The position numbers and the translations under genes were made by a program. Shown one piece after another: positions 9,624 through 16,366 of a stretch of 33,121 bases of DNA. Each line of letters opens with the position of its first letter. The stretch's first letter is position 1. The notes beneath the pieces are model-generated. The model worked only from the letters and a program-made list of their open reading frames with translations, was not told where the DNA came from and did no database searches. The stretch is from positions 1 to 33,121 of the forward strand of contig NZ_JABAIT010000032.1 of NCBI RefSeq assembly GCF_012843265.1, read 5' to 3'. The stretch is from Bacillus sp. DNRA2. GTDB lineage: Bacteria > Bacillota > Bacilli > Bacillales > Cytobacillaceae.

Positions 9624-9625
9624 TT

Positions 9626-9660
9626 CAAAAAAAGAAAAGCATGAATTTAGTCTTCATGCT
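9626..9660 (-). terminator. Terminator of the mscS-DUF951 pair
   Basis: AGCATGAA (9638-9645) pairs with TTCATGCT (9653-9660) around the stop codon of the DUF951 gene. A long T-rich tract follows on the - strand (9626-9637). The hairpin therefore overlaps the last codons of the gene. Confidence 0.85.
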
Positions 9661-9844
9661 TTACAAGTAGTTTTTTCATTTTGCGTGCGAAGTCACGACG
9701 AGGAATTAAGACACTGTGGCCGCAGCCTTCACATTTTATTCTAATATCCATCCCCATACGAATGATCTTCCAGCGATTGGTACCACAAGGGTGAGGCTTC
9801 TTCATTTCAACTATATCATTTAAGCTAAATGTGATTTCTTGCAT
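9647..9844 (-). CDS. yyzM: Small DUF951 protein (YyzM-like)
   Basis: This 65-residue protein of unknown function is conserved in the Firmicutes. It contains HPCGTNRWKIIRMG and CEGCGHSVLIPRRDF; the Cys of HPCG and the CxxC of CEGCG suggest a small metal-binding (zinc-ribbon-like) fold. A strong GAGGAGGG site lies eight bases before the ATG. It begins 23 bases after the MscS gene and very likely shares its transcript, ending at the terminator that overlaps its stop codon. The name follows the B. subtilis gene I recall at this position. Confidence 0.85.
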   Translation of the reverse strand: MQEITFSLNDIVEMKKPHPCGTNRWKIIRMGMDIRIKCEGCGHSVLIPRRDFARKMKKLLVKHED

Positions 9845-9867
9845 GATTGACCCTCCTCTTTTTCCGG

Positions 9868-10749
9868 TTATACCTGTTTATCTAGCGCCTGCTCTGCACG
9901 AGAATACATTACAAGCCGAGGGAACGGAATTTCTATACCTTGTAAATCTAACCAATGCTTAACTTCCTTGCGAATAGCACGTGATACAAGAAAATGCTTC
10001 ATAGGTTGCGTTTCTGCAACAATCCGCAATACCACTTCGGATGGTCCGAAATTCTGCACTCCCAAAAGTTGTGGAGGTGAAATAATTTCTTCATATTTTT
10101 CAGGTAAAGTTTCCAATAACTCACGAATAACTTGTTCTGCCCGATCAATATCTTCCTCGTATGCAATCCCAACATCAACGATTGCTTTACTATTGTGAAT
10201 GGAAAAGTTAGTTACGTCTGCAATACTACCATTCGGAATAATATGGCGCTCACCAGTTAATCCTTTAATTTTGGTAGTACGAAGTCCAATTTCTTCAACA
10301 TCACCTTCGAATTGTCCAATTCTGACATAATCACCAACTGAAAATTGGTCTTCAAAAATAATAAAAAAGCCCGTTATGATATCTTTAACCAAGTTTTGAG
10401 CTCCAAACCCAACCGCAAGACCAACAACCCCTGCACCTGCTAATATTGGTCCAATATTAATGTTTAACGTGGACAACATCATAATAAACGCAATAAAATA
10501 GATTACATACGTAACAATATTTTGTAATAGCTTTGCAAGTGTGGTATCCCGCCGTTCTGAAGTCCGAAGCGGAGACAATGAACGTACCTTAAAAATATTT
10601 TTTATCGCAAGCTTAGCAATTCGAACGATGAGACCAGAAATGATAAAGATTGCTACAATCTTTAATGTTACTGTCCCAAGATAAATCCATGTATCCTGAT
10701 CAACAAGTTTCTCGGTTACATTTTCGATATCTTTATCAGTTAACTTCAA
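9868..10749 (-). CDS. Small-conductance mechanosensitive channel, MscS family
   Basis: MscS channels open under membrane tension and release solutes during osmotic down-shock. The 293-residue protein has an N-terminal helix near 25-45, a second at about 78-97, and the pore helix region GAGVVGLAVGFGAQNLVKDI (about 108-127), followed by the beta-rich DQFSVGDYVRIGQFEGDVEEIGLRTTKIKG and a C-terminal alpha/beta domain. The start is a TTG at 10749 behind GTAGGTGAT; the nearby ATG is out of frame. It is expressed divergently from yyaC and followed closely by the DUF951 gene. Confidence 0.92.
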   Translation of the reverse strand: MKLTDKDIENVTEKLVDQDTWIYLGTVTLKIVAIFIISGLIVRIAKLAIKNIFKVRSLSPLRTSERRDTTLAKLLQNIVTYVIYFIAFIMMLSTLNINIGPILAGAGVVGLAVGFGAQNLVKDIITGFFIIFEDQFSVGDYVRIGQFEGDVEEIGLRTTKIKGLTGERHIIPNGSIADVTNFSIHNSKAIVDVGIAYEEDIDRAEQVIRELLETLPEKYEEIISPPQLLGVQNFGPSEVVLRIVAETQPMKHFLVSRAIRKEVKHWLDLQGIEIPFPRLVMYSRAEQALDKQV

Positions 10750-10930
10750 ACATCATCACCTACTTTGTATATAAGAATCTTTTTATTTATCTTAACAGAA
10801 AACGGCATTTACATAAAAATGAAAAGGCACTAATAAAATTTCCTGAAAAGTTTCATTTTATTAACAACAGACGTATACATTGCCAAGAATATCCGTATAC
10901 TGTTAGTACAATGAGAAGAGGTGGAAGCTA
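10750..10930. promoter_or_regulatory. Divergent control region between mscS and yyaC
   Basis: Two copies of CGTATAC (10872-10878 and 10894-10900) lie 22 bases apart, about two helical turns, just upstream of yyaC. A TGAAA-AG-TTTCA palindrome lies near 10853. yyaC homologues are forespore genes, but I cannot match a sigma-F promoter convincingly. TATACT at 10896-10901 could be a -10 element. Confidence 0.35.
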
Positions 10931-11560
10931 ATGAATTTTATGCCAAATTTCTTTGATAAGAGAGGCGGGAGTTCAAGAATTCTTCATGATGAAATCGCAG
11001 CACCTGAAAAATTGGCAATAGAACTAACAACAAAAATGTCTGGCTTGAATGCTAACCGTCCCATCGTTTTTGTATGTATTGGAACTGACCGCTCTACTGG
11101 AGATTCATTAGGCCCCCTTGTCGGAACTCTTCTTGAAGAAAAAATGATTTCTCCTTTTTTTGTATATGGAACATTAGAGAACCCAATTCATGCAGTCAAT
11201 TTAAAAGAACAGCTAAACGATATTCATGACAAACACGTTAATCCATTTATTATTGGAATCGATGCGTGTCTAGGACGCCTAAAAAGCGTCGGCGTCATTC
11301 AAATTGCTGAAGGGCCTGTAAAACCGGGTGCCGGTGTTAATAAAGATCTACCTGAGGTGGGCAATCTCCATATTACTGGAATTGTGAATGTTAGTGGATT
11401 TATGGAATTTTTTGTATTACAGAATACGAGATTGAATTTAGTCCTAAAAATGGCAAAGACAATTGCCAACGGAATTCATGAAGCAAGCATGAGCTACACT
11501 CGTGGTGGGCGCTGGTCCGATTTATCATGGGAAAAAGTTGGAAACGAGAACACTCCTTAA
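10931..11560 (+). CDS. yyaC: Sporulation protein YyaC (Gpr germination-protease fold)
   Basis: YyaC belongs to a family related to the spore protease Gpr and is linked to sporulation in B. subtilis; its precise role is unknown to me. The 209-residue protein has the conserved VCIGTDRSTGDSLGPLVGTLL and IIGIDACLGR segments, the latter carrying the acidic residue shared with hydrogenase-maturation and Gpr-type peptidases, and a GAGVNKDLPEVGNLHITGIVN block. The ATG follows GAGGTGG. It is the only gene in the left arm on the + strand and so is transcribed against the replication fork. It has its own terminator. Confidence 0.93.
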   Translation: MNFMPNFFDKRGGSSRILHDEIAAPEKLAIELTTKMSGLNANRPIVFVCIGTDRSTGDSLGPLVGTLLEEKMISPFFVYGTLENPIHAVNLKEQLNDIHDKHVNPFIIGIDACLGRLKSVGVIQIAEGPVKPGAGVNKDLPEVGNLHITGIVNVSGFMEFFVLQNTRLNLVLKMAKTIANGIHEASMSYTRGGRWSDLSWEKVGNENTP

Positions 11561-11588
11561 TAGCCATTCAATCAATAAACATAAATAG

Positions 11589-11618
11589 GAAAGGGACATT
11601 TTAATCCCTTTCTTTTTT
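11589..11618 (+). terminator. Terminator of yyaC
   Basis: GAAAGGGA (11589-11596) pairs with TCCCTTTC (11605-11612) and is followed by six T residues. It lies 28 bases beyond the yyaC stop codon. Confidence 0.85.
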
Positions 11619-11633
11619 GCATTTAAAAGCTTG

Positions 11634-12338
11634 TTATTTAAAGAAGTAGATAATTGTCACGATGATCCCGGTGATAATAATACTAGGGAGGAGGTTCGCC
11701 ACTCTTACCTTGGTTATCCCGATTAAATTTAGACCGATAGCAAAAATCATAACACCACCTGTTGCAGTCATTTCAACAATGAATGAATCCATTAATGCTT
11801 GTGCAACAAATCGATCAATTTGCGTTGCAAATATCGCGATTGTTCCTTGATAAAGCACAACAGGAATTGCTGAAAACACGACACCGATTCCTAATGTTGT
11901 CGTTAAAATAATAGATGTAAAACCATCTATAATTGCCTTTGTATAGAGGACATCATGATCACCGCGGATTCCGCTATCTAGCGCACCTATAATAGCCATT
12001 GCTCCGATAACAAAAATGAGCGTCGCTGTCACGAACCCTTCTGAAATACTGCCGTGCCCGTTTGAACCGATTCTTTTCTCCAACCACAAACCAACCGCAT
12101 TCAGCTTATCTTCCAACTCAAAATACTCCCCAATTACCGTTCCGATTACCAGACTAATAATCACGATTAAAAAGTTCTCACTTTTAAAACCCATCTGTAA
12201 ACCCAAAACCGCAACAGCTAGTCCAATTACAGTCATAACGGAGTTTTTCATTTTCTCAGGTATTTTATGGAATATTTTACCTAATAATGTCCCTAAAACG
12301 ATTAATAGACCATTTACAATTGTTCCTAATAAGACCAT
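11634..12338 (-). CDS. DUF554 family membrane protein
   Basis: This is a multi-pass inner-membrane protein of unknown function (YdfK/YqgA-like DUF554). I start at the ATG at 12338 (234 residues) because AGGGG is immediately next to the first ATG at 12344 and suitably spaced for the second. Hydrophobic segments cover about residues 5-20, 33-50, 55-72, 100-118, 140-165, 170-190 and 212-230. A conserved-looking AIIGALDSGIRGDHDVLYTKAIIDGFTSI loop lies near the middle, typical of the family. It is convergent with yyaC and downstream of parB. Confidence 0.88.
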   Translation of the reverse strand: MVLLGTIVNGLLIVLGTLLGKIFHKIPEKMKNSVMTVIGLAVAVLGLQMGFKSENFLIVIISLVIGTVIGEYFELEDKLNAVGLWLEKRIGSNGHGSISEGFVTATLIFVIGAMAIIGALDSGIRGDHDVLYTKAIIDGFTSIILTTTLGIGVVFSAIPVVLYQGTIAIFATQIDRFVAQALMDSFIVEMTATGGVMIFAIGLNLIGITKVRVANLLPSIIITGIIVTIIYFFK

Positions 12339-12344
12339 GTACAT

Positions 12345-12698
12345 CCCCTATTCATCTACCATTACAAGAAATAGAAAAAGCTAATAGTACAAAATTAACA
12401 CTATTGCACAAAAATTTCACCTCTTTTTTCTCATAAGAGTTTTAAATAGACGCATTCATTCCAATATCGCATTTTTAATAGAAAGGCTCTGTTAAACGTG
12501 AATGTTTATTTCCGCTGCAGGCACTTCGCGCACCTTAGTGGCTAGTTGGGAGCCTCCTCGGCGCATTCGCGCCTGCGGGGTCTCCCATACAAGCTACTCC
12601 CGCAGGAGTCTTCGTGCCTTCCGCTCCAATCAACATGAGAAAAATCAACACTAAGCTTTAACACAGCCAATAAAAAAAAGAGCCAACACATTGGTTGG
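12345..12698. other. 354-base intergenic region between DUF554 gene and parB
   Basis: It contains the second complete family-1 repeat (12485-12668) and the terminator of parB (12673-12700). The remaining A/T-rich 140 bases next to the DUF554 start presumably carry its promoter; I see no confident -35/-10 pair. Confidence 0.65.
12485..12668 (+). repeat. Family-1 MITE-like repeat, copy 2 (184 bp)
   Basis: Termini GGCTCTGTTAAA (12485-12496) and TTTAACACAGCC (12657-12668) are inverted repeats with one mismatch in 12. The core shares over 30 consecutive bases with copies 1 and 3, including the GGCGC-ATTC-GCGCC stem. Orientation is as copy 1 and opposite to copy 3. Its right end is four bases from the A/T tract of the parB terminator. 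Confidence 0.88.
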
Positions 12699-12700
12699 CT
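12673..12700 (-). terminator. Terminator of parA-parB
   Basis: AGCCAAC (12681-12687) pairs with GTTGGCT (12694-12700), overlapping the parB stop codon. A T run follows on the - strand (12673-12680). Confidence 0.87.
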
Positions 12701-13553
12701 AGGAAAAATTATTTTGATCAAGTAATTCCAAAATCCGCTCTAAATCTTCTTTTGAATGAAACTCAATCTCAATTTTTCCCTTCTTTTTAGTTTGCTTAAT
12801 ATTGACTGTCGTACCAAATCGTTCACGCAAAAGGGATTCCCGTTCAATTAAAAATACATCTTTCTTCGGCTTTTCCTTCTTTGTTTCACGTGAAACATGA
12901 TCATTCAGTTGCTGGATATACAATTCAAGCTGACGGACATTTAAGTTTTCTTTCATGATCTTCTCGACCACTGCTGGGATACTTTCCTTTTTACGTAATC
13001 CTAACAATGCTCGTCCATGACCCATTGAGATTTTTCCAGAGGAAATTAAATCTTGGATTTTTTGTGGAAGCGATAGCAAGCGAATTAGGTTAGCGATATG
13101 AGGTCTACTTTTGCCAAGTCGATTGGCCAATTGCTCCTGAGTTAATTCTAACTTCTGCATGAGCATTTGGTAGGCCGCTGCTTCTTCAATCGGTGTTAAA
13201 TCCTCACGTTGAAGATTTTCTAAAACAGAAAGCTCCATCATTTGTTGCTCATTTAATTCACGAACAACAACTGGAACTGTTTCAAGCTTCGCTTCCTTTG
13301 CAGCCCGAAAGCGTCTCTCACCAACAACAATCTCATAACCTTTAATACTTTTCCGAACAATAATTGGTTGAAGAATTCCATGTTCAAGAATAGATTGCTT
13401 TAATTCGTCAATCGCCTCTTGTTGGAAAATTTTCCGCGGCTGATATGGATTAGGACGAAGTTCCTTAAGCTTAATTTCTTGCACAGCTTCTTCTGAATCA
13501 GCTTCAATATTCGAAAAGAATGCGTTTAAGCCCTTTCCTAAACCTTTAGCCAT
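12699..13553 (-). CDS. parB: Chromosome-partitioning protein ParB (Spo0J)
   Basis: ParB is a CTP-dependent DNA clamp that loads at parS, spreads, recruits SMC and controls Soj. The 284-residue protein begins MAKGLGKGLNAFF, the Soj-activating N terminus. The CTP-binding motifs GERRFR (78-83) and ENLQRED (112-118) are intact, a helix-turn-helix spans about 137-160 (LTQEQLANRLGKSRPHIANL), and a dimerisation domain closes the protein. A perfect parS is embedded in its own coding sequence (12882-12897), as in B. subtilis. Its ATG overlaps the parA stop by eight bases, so the two genes are co-transcribed. Confidence 0.98.
   Translation of the reverse strand: MAKGLGKGLNAFFSNIEADSEEAVQEIKLKELRPNPYQPRKIFQQEAIDELKQSILEHGILQPIIVRKSIKGYEIVVGERRFRAAKEAKLETVPVVVRELNEQQMMELSVLENLQREDLTPIEEAAAYQMLMQKLELTQEQLANRLGKSRPHIANLIRLLSLPQKIQDLISSGKISMGHGRALLGLRKKESIPAVVEKIMKENLNVRQLELYIQQLNDHVSRETKKEKPKKDVFLIERESLLRERFGTTVNIKQTKKKGKIEIEFHSKEDLERILELLDQNNFS
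12882..12897. promoter_or_regulatory. parS site inside parB
   Basis: TGTTTCACGTGAAACA, identical to the consensus and to the site at 7664-7679. It encodes part of the linker between the helix-turn-helix and C-terminal domains of ParB (VSRET region). It is about 10.5 kb from the dnaA start. Confidence 0.96.
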
Positions 13554-14307
13554 TTACAACCACTTCCTTTGCCAAATCTAAATAAACCTCAGCACCTCGT
13601 GATTTCGCATCATACTTAATAATTGGTTCTCCATGGCTCGGAGCTTCACTAAGACGAACATTTCTTGGGATAATGGTTTTATAAACTTTATCTTGGAAAT
13701 ATTTTTTGATTTCTTCAATAACCTGCAAGCCCAAATTTGTCCGTGCATCCAGCATCGTTAATAAAACACCTTCAATTGTTAAATCATGATTAAGATGTTT
13801 TTGAACAAGGCGGACTGTATTTAATAATTGACTTAAACCTTCTAAAGCATAGTACTCGCATTGTACAGGGATAAGGACGGAATCTGCAGCTGTTAAAGCA
13901 TTTAGTGTTAATAAGCCGAGGGATGGAGGACAATCGATAATAATATAATCAAATTGATCCTTAACCTCTTCTAAAGCACGTTTCAAGCGAACCTCCCGTG
14001 AGATCGTTGGGACAAGCTCTATTTCAGCTCCAGCTAATTGAATTGTGGCTGGAATCGCAAATAAGTTTTCAACGGCAGTTGGCTTAATCACTTTAATAGC
14101 TTCAACATCATCGACTAATACATCATAAATGCATTGATTCACATCTGCTTTTTCAATTCCGATACCGCTTGTAGCATTTCCTTGCGGGTCAATGTCTACT
14201 AACAAGACCTTTTTCCCTATGTATGCTAAGCAGGCGCCTAGGTTTACAGAGGTGGTCGTTTTACCGACTCCTCCTTTTTGGTTCGCGATAGCAATAACTT
14301 TGCTCAC
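13546..14307 (-). CDS. parA: Chromosome-partitioning ATPase ParA (Soj)
   Basis: Soj is a Walker-type ATPase that acts with ParB in origin segregation and regulates DnaA according to its monomer or dimer state. I choose the GTG at 14307 (253 residues, MSKVIAIANQKGG), which follows AGGTGAT and gives the B. subtilis Soj length; a reading from the ATG at 14325 would put the ribosome site inside the gene. The deviant Walker A KGGVGKTT is at residues 11-18, DIDPQGNAT follows near 40, and Walker B IIIDCPPSLG is near 115. It is the first gene of parA-parB. Confidence 0.97.
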   Translation of the reverse strand: MSKVIAIANQKGGVGKTTTSVNLGACLAYIGKKVLLVDIDPQGNATSGIGIEKADVNQCIYDVLVDDVEAIKVIKPTAVENLFAIPATIQLAGAEIELVPTISREVRLKRALEEVKDQFDYIIIDCPPSLGLLTLNALTAADSVLIPVQCEYYALEGLSQLLNTVRLVQKHLNHDLTIEGVLLTMLDARTNLGLQVIEEIKKYFQDKVYKTIIPRNVRLSEAPSHGEPIIKYDAKSRGAEVYLDLAKEVVVNG

Positions 14308-14609
14308 GACATCACCTACCTTCATTTTCCTAAAAATGAACTCATAGAGACGATTATCCTATGGGGTACACTAGCAATCATGTATTCTATTTTAACATGA
14401 AAAGGAAACGATTATCGAAAATTTATTTAAAATCTTGTTAAGTGATACAAGTAAAAATGAGATTAATATTGGAAAAATAGTATATTTACTGCATTGAATC
14501 CATAATCTATGAAACTTAATGATGCCAAAAACAAAAAAGAGAGTGGACGCCAATCAAATTGACAGTTCGCACTCTCCATACTCGTAATTATCTATTAATA
14601 ATCAATCTA
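14308..14609. other. 302-base region between parA and noc
   Basis: It holds the noc terminator (14533-14576) and the unmapped parA promoter. Two direct copies of ACGATTATC lie at 14350-14358 and 14408-14416, flanking the likely promoter zone. TAAAAT/TAGAAT on the - strand near 14390-14397 are possible -10 elements without a good -35. No gene is seen. Confidence 0.4.
14533..14576 (-). terminator. Terminator of noc
   Basis: GAGAGTG (14539-14545) pairs with CACTCTC (14570-14576) across a 24-base loop that can pair further. Six T residues follow on the - strand (14533-14538). Confidence 0.7.
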
Positions 14610-15470
14610 TTAACTTTTCTTTGGAATCCGAATTGTAAATTGATAAAAATCCTCAAATTCCTCTTCCTCTGAGTTCAAATTAATGCCGCTATCTGAAACC
14701 ATTGATAATGATTGACGAATCGTATTTACAGCAATTCTCATATCCTTACTGAAAGCCTTACGTTTTGGCTTTGGCTTTACATCCGATTGTTCAAGCATTT
14801 TAACAACTCGATCTTCTGTTTGCTTAACATTTAGTTGTTTTTCAATGATTTCATGGAGTAGCTGTACCTGCTTCTCTGGATCCTTTAGTGGAATGAGTGA
14901 ACGGGCATGGCGCTCGGTTATTGTTTTATTCAATAGCTCATCTTGGACTTCTTGTGGAAGCTTTAAGAGACGTAATTTATTTGCAACCGTTGATTGGCCT
15001 TTACCGAGACGCTGCGCAAGTGCTTCTTGGGTAAGATTATGAAGTTCAAGTAATTTCCCATACGCAATTGCTTCTTCAATCGGTGATAGTTCCTCACGTT
15101 GAAGATTTTCTATTAATGCAACAGAGGCTGTTTCTGTATCCGTCAAATTTTTAACAATTGTAGGAGCTTCTTCCCAGCCCAATTTTTTCATCGCACGCCA
15201 ACGACGTTCCCCCGCGATTATTTCAAACTTATCATCTTCGTACTCTCTTACAACGATTGGTTGAATAATCCCATGTGTTCGTATTGTTCTTGCTAATTCT
15301 TCAATTTTATTTTCGTCAAAAACCGTTCTCGGTTGGAAACGATTCGGAACTATTTTGTCGATTGCGATTTTTCGTATTTCTTCACGCTCGCTCAATTGTT
15401 CTTCTTCTTCAATTTGAACCTGTTCCCCCTTTTCGCCCAGGCCAAAAAAGCGTGAAAAAGAATTCTTCAT
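14610..15470 (-). CDS. noc: Nucleoid occlusion protein Noc
   Basis: Noc is a ParB paralogue that binds NBS sites across the chromosome, attaches to the membrane in its CTP-bound state and blocks septum formation over DNA. The start is the ATG at 15470 (286 residues; a GTG lies one codon upstream). The N terminus [14 protein letters not shown] is the membrane-targeting amphipathic helix of the family. GERRWR (87-92), ENLQREE (121-127) and the helix-turn-helix [21 protein letters not shown] (about 146-166) follow the ParB pattern. It differs from ParB next door at the specificity helix (GQSTV against SRPHI), as expected for NBS against parS recognition. Confidence 0.97.
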   Translation of the reverse strand: MKNSFSRFFGLGEKGEQVQIEEEEQLSEREEIRKIAIDKIVPNRFQPRTVFDENKIEELARTIRTHGIIQPIVVREYEDDKFEIIAGERRWRAMKKLGWEEAPTIVKNLTDTETASVALIENLQREELSPIEEAIAYGKLLELHNLTQEALAQRLGKGQSTVANKLRLLKLPQEVQDELLNKTITERHARSLIPLKDPEKQVQLLHEIIEKQLNVKQTEDRVVKMLEQSDVKPKPKRKAFSKDMRIAVNTIRQSLSMVSDSGINLNSEEEEFEDFYQFTIRIPKKS

Positions 15471-15591
15471 CACCCTGCACCACCTTTACGAAACTCCCTA
15501 AAAAATAGATTCTCGTTAGTACAAAATATTCTTGCAGACTACTTTTCCCCTAAAACAAATTATGCCACAATACGATGAAAAAAGGTATCCT

Positions 15592-16308
15592 CTATTCAAC
15601 TGGAGATTTATTGGGCGTCCCCGGTTTACGTGGATATTTTTTCGGGGTAGATTTTACTTTATTAATAATAATAATATTGCGTTCACTTTCTTCAAATGGA
15701 AGGGAAAACGAATGGATATTTTCAATTTTACCACCCATAAGGGTAATCGCTTTCTTTCCAAGATTTAATTCTTCTTCAGCACTTTGGGCTTTCATCGCAA
15801 TAAAGTTTCCACCTACTTTTGCTAATGGTAAACAAAGTTCGGTTAGGACGGACATTCTTGCAACAGCTCGTGCCATGACAATATCGAATTGTTCTCGATA
15901 GACTGGGTTTTGTCCAAAAGTTTCAGCACGGTCATGGATAAACTTTACACCATCGAGGTTTAGCTCCTTAGCTAAATGTTCTAAAAAGTGAATTCGTTTA
16001 TTTAAGGAATCCACTATTGTCACATGGATATTAGGAAAAGCAATTTTAATCGGGATGCTTGGAAAGCCCGCTCCTGCGCCAACATCGCAGATAGTTAATG
16101 GTTTTGTAAAATCAAAATAAAAGGCCGCTGAGATTGAATCAAAAAAATGCTTTAAATAAACGGATTCCTGATCAGTAATCGCAGTTAAGTTCATTTTTTC
16201 GTTCCATTCAACTAGTGTTTTAAAATATTGATTGTATTGTTGAAGCTGGAGTGGAGAAAGTGTTATCCCTTTCTCCGCTAGCATTGTTTGAAATTGTTCG
16301 ACATTCAT
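15592..16308 (-). CDS. rsmG: 16S rRNA (guanine527-N7)-methyltransferase RsmG
   Basis: RsmG methylates G527 of 16S rRNA using S-adenosylmethionine. I start at the ATG at 16308 ([14 protein letters not shown], 238 residues) after AAAGGATG; this is the length of the B. subtilis protein. A further in-frame ATG at 16347 lies within a fragment of the dispersed repeat and should not be used. The SAM motif [17 protein letters not shown] is near 70, followed by [21 protein letters not shown] and the C-terminal [12 protein letters not shown]. It follows mnmG by 58 bases and probably belongs to the mnmE-mnmG-rsmG operon. Confidence 0.96.
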   Translation of the reverse strand: MNVEQFQTMLAEKGITLSPLQLQQYNQYFKTLVEWNEKMNLTAITDQESVYLKHFFDSISAAFYFDFTKPLTICDVGAGAGFPSIPIKIAFPNIHVTIVDSLNKRIHFLEHLAKELNLDGVKFIHDRAETFGQNPVYREQFDIVMARAVARMSVLTELCLPLAKVGGNFIAMKAQSAEEELNLGKKAITLMGGKIENIHSFSLPFEESERNIIIINKVKSTPKKYPRKPGTPNKSPVE

Positions 16309-16334
16309 AGGAAAGCCATCCTTTTTTTCATTTT

Positions 16335-16365
16335 GGCTTTGTTGCATAAAAAGTTGATTTCCGCT
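16335..16365 (+). repeat. Fragment of the family-1 repeat between mnmG and rsmG
   Basis: GGCTTTGTTGCATAAAAAG followed by TTGATTTCCGCT resembles the left ends of the complete copies (copy 1 reads AGCTGTCTTAAACAGAAATG then TTGATTTCCGCT). Only about 30 bases of the end remain, immediately beyond the mnmG stop codon at 16367-16369. Confidence 0.55.
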
Positions 16366-16366
16366 T

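Larger units (their letters stand above)
9286..9646. other. 361-base intergenic region between ychF and the DUF951 gene
   Basis: It holds the ychF promoter (9362-9390), a CAAGCT/AGCTTG stem at 9372-9395, one complete family-1 repeat (9442-9623), and the T run and part of the hairpin of the terminator that begins inside the DUF951 gene. Short reading frames on the + strand here run through the repeat and are not genes. Confidence 0.7.

Noticed and set aside
9401-9744. Two overlapping + strand reading frames (89 and 80 codons)
   Set aside because: Both run through the family-1 repeat and into the DUF951 gene on the opposite strand. They lack ribosome sites, and the frame is not shared with the other repeat copies.
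14610-15470. Noc-binding sites (ATTTCCCGGGAAAT-like) near noc or the origin
   Set aside because: No TTCCCGGGAA core was seen by eye anywhere in the window.
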